Source: Laburnicola sp. R22_1 (Eukaryota; Ascomycota; Dothideomycetes; Pleosporales; Didymosphaeriaceae). Taken from it: 64,000 nucleotides of DNA. The notes beneath the pieces were generated by a model. That model saw only the letters and a list, made by a program, of their open reading frames with translations. It was not told the origin of the DNA and made no database searches. The position numbers and the translations under genes were made by a program. The DNA is taken from contig JACONQ010000017.1 in the NCBI GenBank assembly GCA_014281115.1, positions 2,170,001 through 2,234,000 of the forward strand. Direction: 5' to 3'. This document shows, in pieces, positions 43,127-55,799 of the stretch (its first letter is position 1; each line of letters opens with the position of its first letter).

Positions 43127-44089
43127 ATGACCACTACTCTGACGAACATCAACGAGAACATACGTGCGCGAATTATCGACCTGGTCATTTTAACCTGGAG
43201 ACCGGCGCCTACAAGTCCGACCGAAGATCCGACACCGCGCAAGGCTATGAATGCCGAAGCACTGCTCCAGGGAGACCGAATCCGCATACCTACAGATGCC
43301 AACGTGTTCATTCTAGCGTATATGGGTCTCCTTCACACAAGCAAGTGCTTGCAGAAGGAAGTTCAACAGCGTCTTAATGTCATCAGCACCAACCCAATGC
43401 ATGCAACCTGGAAGCTTGACGTGATGATACACAAGGAGCAACATCTTTTACCTACCTGGCTATATATACCGCCTTCCGCCAGGACGGCCAAGAAAGGGGA
43501 GAAGAAGATCAACAAGCTCTGCATAGATTTTCGGTTGGTTGGCGCCAAAACCGATCGCAGCGTAGTTTCCGGGTTTGCAAACCGCTACGGAGGGGGCGCA
43601 CCAATTGCTTGGGCCATGCATTCGTTTCTCGACCAGTTCCTGAGAACAGGCATATCTGGTACTTCGAACTCAACGGGTCCAAGTCCGAAATATACCCACA
43701 GTATCCAGGATCTAGAGATTGTGGTACGCAACTCCGAAGTTGGCGTCGGGGAGTATTTGGCTCCGAGGGAACTTCCTCTCTGCCAAGCTGATTGGCCAAT
43801 GGGTACATCACGTACAGAGACGTATGTGGCCCATGCAACAGCACTGGCGAGGTTCATTGCAGATGTAGTAAACGAAGTTCTACAGTTTCCCGAACACACG
43901 TATAGCCGCGCACTCTACGAACGTGTGGGAAGGCTTACTATAATCTGTGAGGAGGCGGTTTTGAAGAGCTGGGACATGAACAAGGTCTGCTCAAGTCTGG
44001 AAGAGACAAGATATCGCACTCTAAAGAGGAAACTTATGGCTTCTCGCAGGCGAGTCGGTCTGCAAACTAGAGCTTTAGGCTCCAAATGA
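43127..44089 (+). CDS. Hypothetical protein, 320 aa
   Basis: This is an uninterrupted frame in GC-normal DNA with no intron, beginning MTTTLTNINENIRARIID. Residues ~95-140 (WKLDVMIHKEQHLLPTWLYIP, then KKINKLCIDFRLVG) resemble a block seen in many uncharacterised ascomycete proteins with F-box-like N-termini, but no named domain can be supported. There is no signal peptide or membrane segment. It ends with a basic stretch (RKLMASRRRVG). It is the only intact gene of the decayed 40-50 kb island. The frame 42913-43377 overlaps its start in another phase and looks spurious. It could be a real but lineage-specific gene. Confidence 0.6.
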   Translation: MTTTLTNINENIRARIIDLVILTWRPAPTSPTEDPTPRKAMNAEALLQGDRIRIPTDANVFILAYMGLLHTSKCLQKEVQQRLNVISTNPMHATWKLDVMIHKEQHLLPTWLYIPPSARTAKKGEKKINKLCIDFRLVGAKTDRSVVSGFANRYGGGAPIAWAMHSFLDQFLRTGISGTSNSTGPSPKYTHSIQDLEIVVRNSEVGVGEYLAPRELPLCQADWPMGTSRTETYVAHATALARFIADVVNEVLQFPEHTYSRALYERVGRLTIICEEAVLKSWDMNKVCSSLEETRYRTLKRKLMASRRRVGLQTRALGSK

Positions 44090-44354
44090 ACACTATTGGG
44101 TACACTGAGGCCGAAGTAGAGGTTGCAATCTGCAGCTGATGAAGGTTTATGAATCCCACTTTCCTCATTCTCTCTCGTAATAGTGATGACCTCTTTCCTT
44201 CTAGCAATGTTTACAGAAAAGGAAACAGCAGCATTGATTGCTTCTCAATGAGATTCGTGCGTAAACATCCTTCATTTTAGATTTGTCCGCAGTCACGATC
44301 GCGATTCGCCTTGAGTTCCGTACTTTTTTTTTGCTTCTTGTTCTTTGAGTTCCG

Positions 44355-47300
44355 ATGAGTTCTGTCTTTTGTCCTGGGTGGAGCCGCTTCGAGGAGTTTG
44401 AGTCGAGAGGGCGCGTCAGATACCGCCAGATTAAGTACAAGCTTGATCATCCAAGCACCACGCAGGATGCAAAACCCGCTCGTATTTTGGACGGTAAACG
44501 GTACATAATCGCGAGCGAAACGCTATCAGCGCCAGAAAATATACTTGCGCAATTACGAACGCTGAACTTCGATCCTAATTCATTCAACTATGTGGCCGTC
44601 TCTTCCGTCCGTCCTCCCAGTGATGAAAATCCTTTCGCATACAATAACTACTACAATTCCGCCCAAGGAGCAATCGTCTGCGTGGACAACTTCAACTCCC
44701 GTGACGGAAATCTGCCGCACGAAAAGTGCTGGCCATCTGAGGCCATTTGGCAGACATACCGGAACGATGCATTGACAAATGGGGTTCCAGTTTGGCGACT
44801 GAAGGCAATCAGCGCTGACAACGTACCGTACTACGCGTAGTAGTACGTCCCGTAGTACGTCCCGTACGCCGTACGTACGTAGCTGCCTCCTAGGCCGTAG
44901 CGTAGCCATAGTTTGTACGGCTCTACAGCGTAGTTATAGCTCTACAGAAGCCTTTTTATAAGCTTTTAACGCGACCTTTCAGTGTTTTAGGGGGCTATTT
45001 TTGGCTGTTTTTCGCCCTTTTTAGTGTAGTATAAGCTCGGATTGTAGGGGGACCTAGCAGGACTTTATTGTAGCAGAATTTTCTAGTGCTCCTTAAGCAA
45101 TAACTTATTAGCTTTTGCCTATAATATGCTGCGAAATATACAGTCCTAGGCCTTATAATTATCTTAAAGTACTCTTAATTATCGCCCTTACTATGCCGCC
45201 GCGTTACAAAGGCTTAACGCCGCCCTTGCTACTACTAGCAATAGTAGGTACATATTATTAGAGTTATCTGTGTTGCGCAAGAGTACTCTAGGTAGTATAA
45301 AATGGTTGTATATCTAGTAGCCAGATTGTTATATAGGAGAGGCCTTTAATATTAATTAGCACCGCCTTTAGCATAATAATCGCTCTCTAGTTGCTAGTAG
45401 AGTTAGGTACAGAGTCTACTATAAATCGCAGCTTAAGGGTAAGCGCACGCCCACATCTATATAGCGATATAGAGCTAAGTTAGAGTACCTAGAGGATACT
45501 ATAGTTAGTAAGATAATCTTCTAGCTATATAAGACTATTACCTTATATAGAGATAAGCTAATTACTAGCGCGTTAATAGTATAGCGTATATTAAAGTCTA
45601 CCTTAGAAAGGCTTATAAAGTTAATCTAGACACTAGATTATTACCTATTATAGAGGCTATAAAGCCTTAAAATCTATAGAATAAAGCTACTAGCGCGCAG
45701 TTAATAGTGTCGCATACGCTATAGTAAGAAGAGGAGCTCTAGAGTGCCTTTATTAACTAGGTAATTACTAAGAATTTAAGCTTTTAGATAGCAATATTAG
45801 CGGCTACGCGGGGCCTTCTAATATAAAATTAAACTAACTTTTTGCGCGCCCTACTAGCCAGCCATATTACACTATTAAAATATATATAATTAAGTCTAGC
45901 ACATTAAAAAAAGATGGTTATAGAGCTTTTACGCACATTGCTAAGTAAAATAAGTGTAAGTTATAATTTATAAATGTTACTAAATAATATAAGCTTTCTT
46001 AGAGTTATTACCTACTTTGTTAGTAAGATAGTTATTTTGCTCTAGTGCCCTTATTAATAAGAGACTTAGTAGATTTTTAATATTCACTTTTATAATTTAG
46101 ATACTTAATACTAATAACGCAACCTACTTATTACCTTCTATAATATTTTTAGTAACTATATAGTAGCTACGTAAGCTTAAGTTATTGTTTAGGTTGTCTA
46201 TAAGTATGACTTTAAGCAAAAACTTTATTATTTTATAGATAATAACGCAAGTAATAATAATACAAAGTTTATTAAGTAAATTAACTTATTAACTAGCCTT
46301 AATATTAAAAGTTAATACTATATACGCTACGCAGAGTATATAATTAATCTAATTATTAAGGCACTTATATACAGCACTAGAGTAAGTCAATTTAAGATAG
46401 AGCTTACCTATGCCTCTCCCTAGAAGCAATATTAATTATACTAAAGATATAAGGTTATTAGTAAGCTACACAACTTTATAAACGCTATATGCGTATTTAA
46501 TAAACGCCGTAAGCTTTTTTACACAACCTAGCAATAACTAGGTAATAAGAACCTTATATAGATCTTTAGTATACTTAATTTAGTATAGAATAGTAGTATT
46601 AAATAGCATAGCGTTTACCTTATATTACTGCGTTGCTAGAAGCTTAAGGACCTAATTTGCAAGTTTATATAATACGCGCGCGACACTACTAATCTCTTAG
46701 AGGTTTCTAATAATAATAATAATTATATATATAATCTAATAACTAACGCGCTATCTAATAATAACTAAGAGAAAGTCTATATAATAATATAGGTGCCATA
46801 GAAGTTCTATAAGCTCTATAAGGCCCTAGAGGACGTAGCTAGCGTTGGCGAATTTAGGTTACTCTAGTAGACAATTGTTAACTTATAGCAACTTTATAAG
46901 TCGCTAACCAAGCGCGTATAGCTAATTAAGGGCTTTATAGACTTTGCGTACGTCTAATAAGGCGTTACGCTTACGCTAGAAAAGCCTATAATATACTTTA
47001 ATAAAATTATAATAGATCTAGAACTATCTCTATACTATATAGCCACTATATTACATCCACAGCTGCGTATCGTATGGTTTAAAAATTACTAGAAAAAGCA
47101 CTCCATATAGCACAAAAAGGCTAAGATATTACTACGCAAGATATGTTAAAGCTATATTAATGCTAAAAATAACGCTAAGGACTACTCAAAGTCACCTTTA
47201 TTATTACGTAAGGTCCTAAGGGCGTATAAAGGCAATATAAGGAGAGCGCAGATAATAAGTGTAAATCCTATACTTCTTACTAGTAGTAGGACACATAAAC

Positions 47301-48245
47301 GCTATAAACGCATATCGCAACTTAATAAGTACTTAGACAACTTATAAAAGAACCTTAATAGTAATAATAACGCGTTAAAATAGCTTATAGACAACCCACA
47401 CTATTAGTAGGTTATAATAGATTAAAAATAGTACCTAATTATATATAAGATGGCTATGGATTACCACTTAGTGCTCTATATATTATGTAACTATAAGAGG
47501 TGTTTTAGCTCCGCAAAACATATAGTTACGTGTGATTACAATTCTCTTAGTAGGCGTACTATTAAGGCCTTATAATTATAAAAGAACTGGCTGCGTTAAA
47601 AAGTTATTAAAAGTGACCTTTTTAACCTTATAAAGTTAATCTCCCAAAAAGACAACTTTTTAACAACCTTAACACTAGGAAACAATTACCAATTACCCAA
47701 TTAGGAAGAATCTTGGCACCTACAGCCCGTAGAGAGCTTTTTAGGCCGTACTACAGTTACAGGGCGTAATCTGGCATTTCTGGCGGCTCCCATACGTACG
47801 TAGCGCCCATACAAACCGTAGCGTAGAGCAATAAGGGTCAACCGTACTGTACTACGCTACGTTGTTAGCGCTGAAGGCAATATGGCGATACCACATCACC
47901 AATTCAGACACGCTTTCAGCGATTACCGAAGCGCTTAAGGAACAAGACCAACCGAGCAGTAACTCAGTAGATGTTCTTGTCCGCCCCGATTCTAGGGGCT
48001 TTATGGCGATACTCGGTACGGCGAATGGGAATTTTCCAGCCCGAGTCCTTGTCGATCATGGCACCGAGCTGCGTGGTCGCCAGATCGATCACATCATGAT
48101 ACCAAGCCACAACAACCCAGTTGATACAGCCCGGTCGATTGTTTTTGTCTTTTCTGACCCAACGATTGCCGAAAACCTTCCGAGTCCAAAATCGACCCCT
48201 TCAAGGAAGGAGAAGCGAAAGCTTCGCAAGCAAGGGGGAGCATAG
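44355..48245 (+). pseudogene. Gene of unknown function split by a hAT transposon
   Basis: The 5' part is 44355-44809 and the 3' part 47882-48245. If the hAT element and one copy of its 8-bp target duplication are skipped, the two halves join in the same frame (..PVWRLKAI / WRYHITNSD..) with no stop, giving 272 codons from ATG to TAG. This shows the gene was intact when the element landed, and both halves have stayed open since. The product has no signal peptide, an Asn/Ser-rich middle and a basic C-terminus (PSRKEKRKLRKQGG). I do not recognise a family. As it stands, the first half would read 161 codons into the transposon and stop at 44838-44840. Confidence 0.72.
44810..47873 (+). mobile_element. 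hAT-superfamily DNA transposon, RIP-degraded
   Basis: The element is 3064 bp. The terminal inverted repeats are CAGCGCTGACAACGTA (left) and CAGCGCTAACAACGTA (right, reverse complement). They are flanked by the 8-bp duplication AAGGCAAT (44802-44809 and 47874-47881), the hallmark length of hAT. Sub-terminal regions are rich in GTAC/CGTA motifs. The transposase reads on the plus strand with many TAA/TAG stops. Near 47450-47600 it still shows the C-terminal hAT dimerisation region (CFSSAKHIV, IKALQLQKNWLR). The interior is AT-rich while both flanks are GC-normal, so RIP was confined to the insert. Confidence 0.92.
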
Positions 48246-48839
48246 CATATATATGTCGTAAACGAGTATGTTGATAGGTGCTGCAGTCGAACTGGGAGAT
48301 GACAGGGGCACGTTCGATAATTATTCAGAGTCTAGATAAAACATCCAATTTACTACAGGGTCTTGTGCAGGAATATAAAGTTTGAACTGCATCTCTACCG
48401 CAATCTGACCAGTCGAAACAAAATCAGGAGGGGTATCGTCCCAACGCCATCGCTCAAGGTACAAAACAGACGTCCCAAAACACAAGCACACGGGCGAGCA
48501 CACACGACAATCAACCCTGTTTGCTATCACTCCTCCCGCAAAGACGTCCAGGATATTTTGCGTCATCCTGCTTCCTGACCCCACTTGACCTCCCGAGGTC
48601 TACCATCTCTCACTCCTGTACGAAGTCTCTCTTAGGACCTGTGCGCTGCGACCGCACGTGTCGTCCCCCCAAGATGCAGAGCCATCGTCCCTTCCTCAGC
48701 GGATGGGTCGTGGCGCCGAACACAGAAAACTGCAGCCGCGATGCATCCCGAGTTCGCATGTAAACATGACGCCGCAACCAAGGATGTTGCAACTGCAGCA
48801 TACAACCTCGTCCTCTTGTTCCCTCGTCAGCAATACCGG
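48246..48839. other. GC-normal sequence without a supported gene
   Basis: The 3' flank of the split gene leads into a region with overlapping short frames on both strands. None shows a domain. Confidence 0.4.
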
Positions 48840-49563
48840 TCGAGCGAAGCGATATTAGCAGAAGCCTCGCCGAACGGTGCTGGGCTACGCAGTACCGTGC
48901 TACACTGGCAAACGAGAACCTCCTCCTTCCCGACCAGTGGAGCATCAACTTCATCGAGGTATTCAGCCCCTTCTTGCGGTCGCAGACCTCAGATTAATCG
49001 CACCCGCGGACCTGGCACGACATAGCTCGACGCCGCCGGCCTCTGGACTGCACACACCCTCTCCGATGCGCCCCCGTCCAATCCAACCAAGCGGCAGCGT
49101 CTCGATAGGCCTCCCTCCTGATCGGGCAATACCATGACCAACGCTTCTTCTCCCGAAACCGCCGCGTCGACCCGTCCCAGCAGAGTGCCCCAACTCTCGA
49201 CGTCATCACACAATTGCTGGCCCAGCTGAAGCGCGCTCTATCAGCCACACCACCCGTGCCCGAGGACCTGTTCCGGCCAGTCCAGGAAGCGCGCAAGAAG
49301 TTCCATGGTAGGATGCATGCACGGTCGTCCTACGCAACCATTACTGATGACTTTGACAGACCTCCGTATGAGGGCGTAGACGCAGCTCGGCTGGGGCGGG
49401 TCTCCCGACACCGACGAAACGGTACACGGCGAGAGTGGCCAGACTGGATGCCCTCGCGACGAGCATGAACGCCGCGCAGACTGAGCTTGATGAGGCGAAG
49501 CGCAAGGTGGATAGAGTTCGCGCTGCATGGTACCAGGTCGAAGATGAGCGGACGCGATTGCAA
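48840..49563 (+). pseudogene. Degenerate gene of unknown function
   Basis: In one plus-strand frame, 48850-48992 reads SLAERCWATQYRATLANEN then LLLPDQWSINFIEVFSPFL up to a TAA. The same frame resumes to another stop and then gives TLDVITQLLAQLKRALSATP and PEDLFRPVQEARKKFHG, ending near 49307. In a different frame, 49435-49563 gives a coiled-coil end (ATSMNAAQTELDEAKRKVDR, VRAAWYQVEDERTRLQI, then TGA). An intron between 49307 and about 49370 would be consistent with this. Coding texture is clear but two in-frame stops (48993 and about 49108) break it. No family was recognised. Confidence 0.45.
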
Positions 49564-49569
49564 ATCTGA

Positions 49570-52020
49570 TCGAGGATAGATTGGGTGTGGTCAGGGAGCT
49601 TGATTGAAGCGTCTGGTGGAAGCCAGACGGCAGTGCGAGCGACCATGGAAGGAGATTCAGGCGCGAGGAATAGGATCATGACAACTATAAGATAAGAGAA
49701 TGGATCTAGTAAGTATATATGCGAAGCATGTTATGGATATGTTTGCCTTTTACAGTGTAGAGTGGGTGAGGACATTCTTAGTGTTGTGCAGCCCTATTGT
49801 AAATCTGCTTGCTCACTAGCAAACATCCTTTATCCCTCTCTAACTAGGCTCAATTTCTCCACACCCAACACTTGACTCGCTTCGCTGGCACACATCCACC
49901 TGCAGCAACCCCATTATTTGGCCCCTAGACCTTAGACCCAGGCAAAATATCAACACGGAATTTCTTAGCACGTGTGTGAGAGGTCACCTAGGAGCATAGA
50001 CACTTGCATTAAGAGTAGGTTTTAGAATAGTTAACGCTAGGCGCTTTCTATTAGTAGTGTTAGATATCTTATATAAGGATGGTATACAGCCTTATAGGAA
50101 AGCCTCTTAGAAATAGCTAGTATAGTTAAAAAAGATAGTTAAATTAAAACTATACTAAGATAGAAAATAAGAATAATATTAAGACTAATAGGGTAGCTAG
50201 TCCTAATAGGCAGAGTTAGTTCTTATGTAGAAGCATCTTAATAAGGGCAAGGGGTCTTAACTACTAACCCTTTTAAAACGTAGATTATTAATGCAAAATA
50301 AGACTTTAGGCTAGAACTTAGTGTGCTAAGGTACGCTAGCGCTTAGTCCCTAGTTTTATTAAGCTAGGTCTTATAAAACTAACGTATCTACCTTATAATT
50401 CTCTCTTTCTAAGCTATCCTATAACTCTATATTATACCCTACTCTTTTTAAATATTATATTTACCTTTACTATTGCTACTTTTACTCTATACTTACTATT
50501 ACTTTTATAGCTTAATCTAGCTAATCTTTTTATATAGTAAGCTCTAAATTTTATACTTTATACTTTTACTATACTTTTGCTACTAATACTTTTATAGATA
50601 GACTTACTATTCTAATAAGACTAATTAATAAAGAAATAATAGTAACTATAAAATTATATTAATACCTTAATATAATAGGTTAGTAGTATTAAATAAGTAA
50701 AGTAGTATAAGCTAAATCTTTCTTCTTTTATTTAGTAAAATTAAGGTTTTATAGCACTTAATAGTAATAAGATAAATATAAGCTTAAAAAGTCTAAGTTT
50801 AAAAATATCTAGCTTAGTTTTATTATTAATATTATTATAGATTAGAAATACTCTATAGCTCTTTTCTATAATTAATTTTTAGACTAAATCTATAACTAGA
50901 AGTATATTTTCTAATATAATAAGTAATATTATAAAGGGGCTTATAACTTATAAATCTAACTTATAAGTTTTTATAATATAACTATATATATTTATATAAA
51001 AGTACAGTCTAATTAAGTTATAATACTAAAACTATCTACTCTAACTAAGTAGCAGAGTATAGCTATCTACTTTATATATAGTAAATAGATATATATTTTA
51101 CTTATATCTTATAAGTACTAAGTTTTTATTTCTATATCTTTTTTTCTACTTCTTTTTCTTTTTCCTGCTCTTCTTTTTCTTTTCTTTTCTTCGCTTCTCT
51201 TTCTACTCTCTTTTTTTTATTTTTAGGTCTACTATATTTTTCTACTCTATAGGTCTTTAGTAAGTCTTTAGTTTAGAAATTCTAAACTATAGTATTAGGT
51301 ATTTTATATCTTTATTTTTACTTCTTTACTCTACTTATATTATTACTATATAAGCTAGAGTTAGTAATTCTATCCACTTTTTATATATTTACCTTTTAAC
51401 TATACTAAGCTATTTTATATATTTTATATATTATGACTATTAGTTAATATGTGTAGTAATAATTTAACTATAAATACTACTTACTTTAGTTTTTCTATAC
51501 TTTTCTCTTTACCTATTTATTTTAATAATATTCAGACTAGTATTAATTTTAATCTCTAGACTACTAGTAGCTTAGTGTTACTAACTACTAACCTTAATAG
51601 AAATATATTCTAACTAGAGTATAGTAATAATAAGGTAGATATTCTAGCTACTTTATTTAATGGTATAGGTAAAGATAGCGTCCTTATTTAGCTAAGGTAA
51701 ATAGTAGCTAAGTTTAAGTCTATTAAGAAATATAAGGCAGTCTTAGCCACCTATACTAAGAAATAGAAGTAGCTACTATAGCTTAAACTAGTTAGTTTAT
51801 ATTTATAGCTTATTCTAACTAATTTATAACTAATTTAAACTTATAACATAGTCTTTTTAATTAGTAATTATAGTATATTTCTAATTTTACTCTATTATAG
51901 TAGTATTATATACTAAGTTAGAGTAATTATAGTATTACTAAATCTTTACTTTAATATATCTTTTTTTAATTCTAACTCTTTTTAAATATAGGATATTAGA
52001 CTAATATTTTATAAAATGTA
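49570..52020. other. Transition from GC-normal to AT-rich DNA at about 50,000
   Basis: Genic composition persists to about 50,000 and then changes within a few tens of bases to RIP-like AT-rich DNA. No coding block could be identified in 50,000-52,020. A pyrimidine-rich run (about 51130-51210) is the only local oddity. Confidence 0.55.
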
Positions 52021-52625
52021 GTACGTACACTACAGCGCTGGATAGAATATTATTTAGGTCTAGAAATATTAAACTAGTAGGGATATTATTATACTAGAGC
52101 TATAGGGAAAATATTATACTAGCTTCTACGCGCTAGAAGTATTATTACGCTAGAAGTATTATTACGCTAGAAGTATTATTACGCTAGAAGTATTATTACG
52201 CTAGAAGTATTATTACGCTAGAAGTATTATTACGCTAGAAGTATTATTACGCTAGAAGTATTATTACGCTAGAAGTATTATTACGCTAGAAGTATTATTA
52301 CGCTAGAAGTATTATTACGCTAGAAGTATTATTACGTAATATTAATATACTAGAGGTAATATTAAATCTAGCTCTATAAGAGGCGTAATATTATACTAGG
52401 ATATAGGTAAATATACTATACTAATACTAGTGTAAGTATATTAGTGTACTACTATATACTTATTATATAAAACTATAGGTAGTAAAAGAGTAAAAGAGGT
52501 TTCTAGTAAACTTTTATTATAATTTCTAATATAAATATTCTAAATTTTTTTATATTTCTAAGATTAGTGCACTATTAATTTTAGCCCTAAATTATAATTA
52601 AAAGACTATATTATATTTATATAGA
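52020..52625 (+). repeat. Left member of a long direct repeat pair (partner 54890-55250)
   Basis: Blocks such as 'aatattatactag', 'taatattaNactagg.tataggtaaatata', 'agtaaacttttatt' and 'tatatttctaagatta' occur in the same order here and at 54890-55250. The left member is longer because of the embedded minisatellite. The pair could be LTRs of a degraded retroelement of about 3.2 kb or an old segmental duplication. No coding block was found between them. Confidence 0.55.
52131..52334. repeat. 17-bp minisatellite, 12 copies
   Basis: The unit CGCTAGAAGTATTATTA is repeated about 12 times with essentially no variation between units, in an otherwise heavily mutated region. It lies inside the left member of the direct repeat pair. 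The right member has a single related copy (cattattacgctagggc) near 54921. Confidence 0.95.
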
Positions 52626-53884
52626 TTAGATAGCTAGTCTACTAATATTATTATAGTAATGGGGTCTTATTACTATAAGGTACTTAATATATGTTTAATT
52701 TTACTTTTAAACCAAACTATTTAATTTTAAAATACTAAACCTATAATAAAACTAAATAAAGTAGTATTAAATACTTTTCTTATAATTAATCTATAAAAGA
52801 ATAATTACTAGACTTAGTAACTATTACTTTCTTTTATAATGCTTATAAAGCGCTAGAATATTTTTTTATACTTTAGATAGAGACTATTTCTATTTTTAAT
52901 ATACTTAATAGAGTATTAATTTTAAATATATCTATATTATATATAAGTATTAATAAGTATAATAAAGTTAAGATTAAACTTACTATAATAAACTAGATAG
53001 GTTATTATCTAAATAGTAGTTATAAATAAGTAAGTATAACTAGTAGAAATATACTAGTGTATAAGTAGCTTTTAATATTACTATAGCTTTTTACTATTAA
53101 AGTATAATATATATAGTTATAGATAATAAAAGTATAGTTATATTAAACTTTAGTTTGGCTTCTTATAAGTTACTATTATCTAAAGAAAAGTTTAGCCCCT
53201 TTTACTAATAAAATTATATTAGTTATAATAATTATTATAGTAATAGTTAATTGTTAGTAGAATATACTAGTAAAGATAAAACAAAATATATTTCTATTTT
53301 TTTATAATATAATATATAATATAGTGTTATAAATTTTTTTAATAGTGTAAGTGTATTTATTATACTTAGTTTACTAATATAAGTATATTTTAATATATTT
53401 TCTAGTAACTAGTACTTTTTAGACATAATATAATTTTTTTATATAAGCAAACTACTAGTGCTATAATATAGAATTTAACCTTTTATACTTCTATATAGAC
53501 TAGTTACTAGTACTATAATATTAGTTAAATATTCTAATCTTTTAATATGAGTAAGCCGCTAGTATTATAATATTGATAAAATATCCTCTAATTTTTATAT
53601 AAACTAGCTACCGGTACTATAATATTAAATTAAAATTGCTAACCTTTTTCTATAGGCTAGCGACTAGTTATATAATAGAGATAGTAGGTAGAATTTTAGC
53701 TTTTTAGTAGTACTTTACTACTAGTATATAGCGAGTCTACTATACTTATAGCTAAGTACCTTTATTTTTATATAAATTTATTTATTATTATTTTTAGTGC
53801 CTTTACTTCTATAATAGCGCTTCTTTTTTTAGTATTTTTTTACTATAGTATATAGAAAGCTAATATATATTTTTAGTAAAATTA

Positions 53885-54880
53885 TACTTAATAGAGTGTA
53901 GTAGAAGAGTATTCTTTTAGAGAAATACTCTAATTTATATTCTAAAGGCTAGGCACTCTATTAGTGTATATTTTTAAAGACTTAACTTAGGTGTAGTATA
54001 ACTTTATCTCTAGAGATGTTTTAATATAGGCTAGCTGTTAGTGCTATAGTATAGGTAGAGATTTACTATACTTTTAACTAACTAGTCTTATATTTATATA
54101 GACTTCTCTATTTTTCTTTTTAGTAAAATTGCTTCTTTATTTTTATTTCTTAATTATTATTTTTAAAGCCTCTATATAGGTTATAATAGTAATTTTTATA
54201 TATTTTAGCTACATAGGGTATGACTATATTCTTTATATATTTTATATATCTAGAGTATAATTGCGTACTCTGTGTATTTTAGCTATATAAAGTATAATTA
54301 TAATCTTTATATATTTTAGCTATAGAAGATATAATTATCTACTTATAAGTCTTTAGCATATTTTTTTAGTGTCTTTAGGTTAGAGAGGGTAGTAAAAGAG
54401 CACTTTTGAAAAAAATACTCTAATTTATACTAAAAAGACTAGGCACTCTACTAGCGCGTGCTTTTAAAGATTTAATTTAGATATCATAGATTTTATCTCT
54501 AGAAGTTTTCTAATACAGGCTAGCTATTAGTACTATAGTGTAGGTAGAAATTTATTATACTTTTAGCTAACTAGCCCTATAAGTATATAGTCTTTTCTAT
54601 TTATTTTTAATATAATTACTTTTCTATCTTAATTTTTTATTACTATTTTTAAGCCTTTATATAAGTTATAATTGTAATTTGTATATATTTTAGCTATATA
54701 GGGTATAATTATATTATTTATATATTTTAGCTATGGAGGATATAATTATCTACTCTATAGGTATTTAGTACACTTTTTTAGTATTTTTAGATTAGGGAGT
54801 GTAGTAGAAAGGCATCCTTCTAGAGAAATACTCTAATTTATACTCTAAAGACTAGGCATTTTATTAGTATATACTTTTAG
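53885..54880. repeat. ~410-490-bp tandem repeat, two and a half copies
   Basis: The block 'agaaatactctaatttata...ctaggcactct' recurs at about 53894, 54384 and 54795, with shared following sequence ('ctagctNttagtNctatagt', 'tttatatattttagctat'). The spacing is 490 then 411 bp. It is AT-rich and non-coding. Confidence 0.7.
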
Positions 54881-54889
54881 AAACTAACT

Positions 54890-55250
54890 CTTTTAAAATA
54901 TAAGAATATTAAACTAGTAGAGGCATTATTACGCTAGGGCTATAGAGAGAATATTATATTAGCTAACTTACACTAAACGTACTATTAAACCTAAGATGTA
55001 ATATTACACTAGGGTATAGGTAAATATATTATACCTATACTAGTATAAGTATACTAGCATACTAGTGTATTATAATATACCTATTATATAGAAGAGTAGG
55101 TAGTAAGAGAAGGGTTTTAGTAAACTTTTATTGTGACTTTTAAGATTCTAAACTTTCTTTTATATTTCTAAGATTAGAAAGAGCACTATTAATTTTAGTT
55201 CTAAATTAGAATTAAAATATTATATTACACCTTTTGCCTACTATTATTAT
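54890..55250 (+). repeat. Right member of the long direct repeat pair
   Basis: This is the partner of 52020-52625. It lacks the minisatellite expansion. Confidence 0.55.
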
Positions 55251-55482
55251 ACTTTAATATAGATTATATAGGCTATAATTCTATTATAAGATTATAATAT
55301 TCTAGGTTTTTTTAGTAATATTTCTATAGTAATATATTTCGAAAAGTATAATCTAGTATATATACTATATATATACTCTTAATTTCTTATACTTTATTAA
55401 AAATACCTTTATTATACTTTAAAATTATATTAAGCCATAGTATAAACTAGAGTATTATTATACCCCGCTTAATATATATATT

Positions 55483-55799
55483 TATTAGATATAGAGGTAT
55501 TCTTAATTAGATGAGATAAGAAGTGGTATAGTTAATTAATTAATGTTTTTTTCCTCTTACTGCTAGAGAAGCTCGGCTATCGCGAAAAGTATATATCTGG
55601 TACTAAGATACACTAGTACTATTTGGAATAGTACAGGGGCAGTGCAAAACAGTAGTGCGTCGGCCTCTTTTAATTTTATAGTAAAAATACTATAATTTAT
55701 ACTAACTACTAGTGTGTAAAGGCTATATAATCGGACACACCTACTTACTATAATTTATAGTGAAATTATAGTGATTTATAGAGACTATCTATCTAATAA
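55483..55799. mobile_element. MITE, second copy, RIP-degraded
   Basis: It matches the MITE at 38030-38324 along its length, with shared blocks 'agaagctcggctaNcgcga', 'actagtactatttNgaatag', 'tacaggggcagtg.aaaaca' and 'cggacacacctac' (cgtacacacctac in copy 1). Most differences are C-to-T or G-to-A. The ends ('tattagat' and 'atctaata') are the RIP-altered versions of TGTCAGAT/ATCTGACA. Confidence 0.85.

Noticed and set aside
42913..43377. 154-codon plus-strand frame overlapping the hypothetical gene
   Set aside because: It overlaps the first 250 bases of a longer continuous frame in a different phase and has no domain.
48321..48584. 87-codon minus-strand frame downstream of the hAT-split gene
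   Set aside because: It is short, has no domain, and is in the probable 3' region of the split gene.
52131..52334. CRISPR-like array
   Set aside because: The 17-bp units follow one another with no spacers. This is a minisatellite in a eukaryotic genome.
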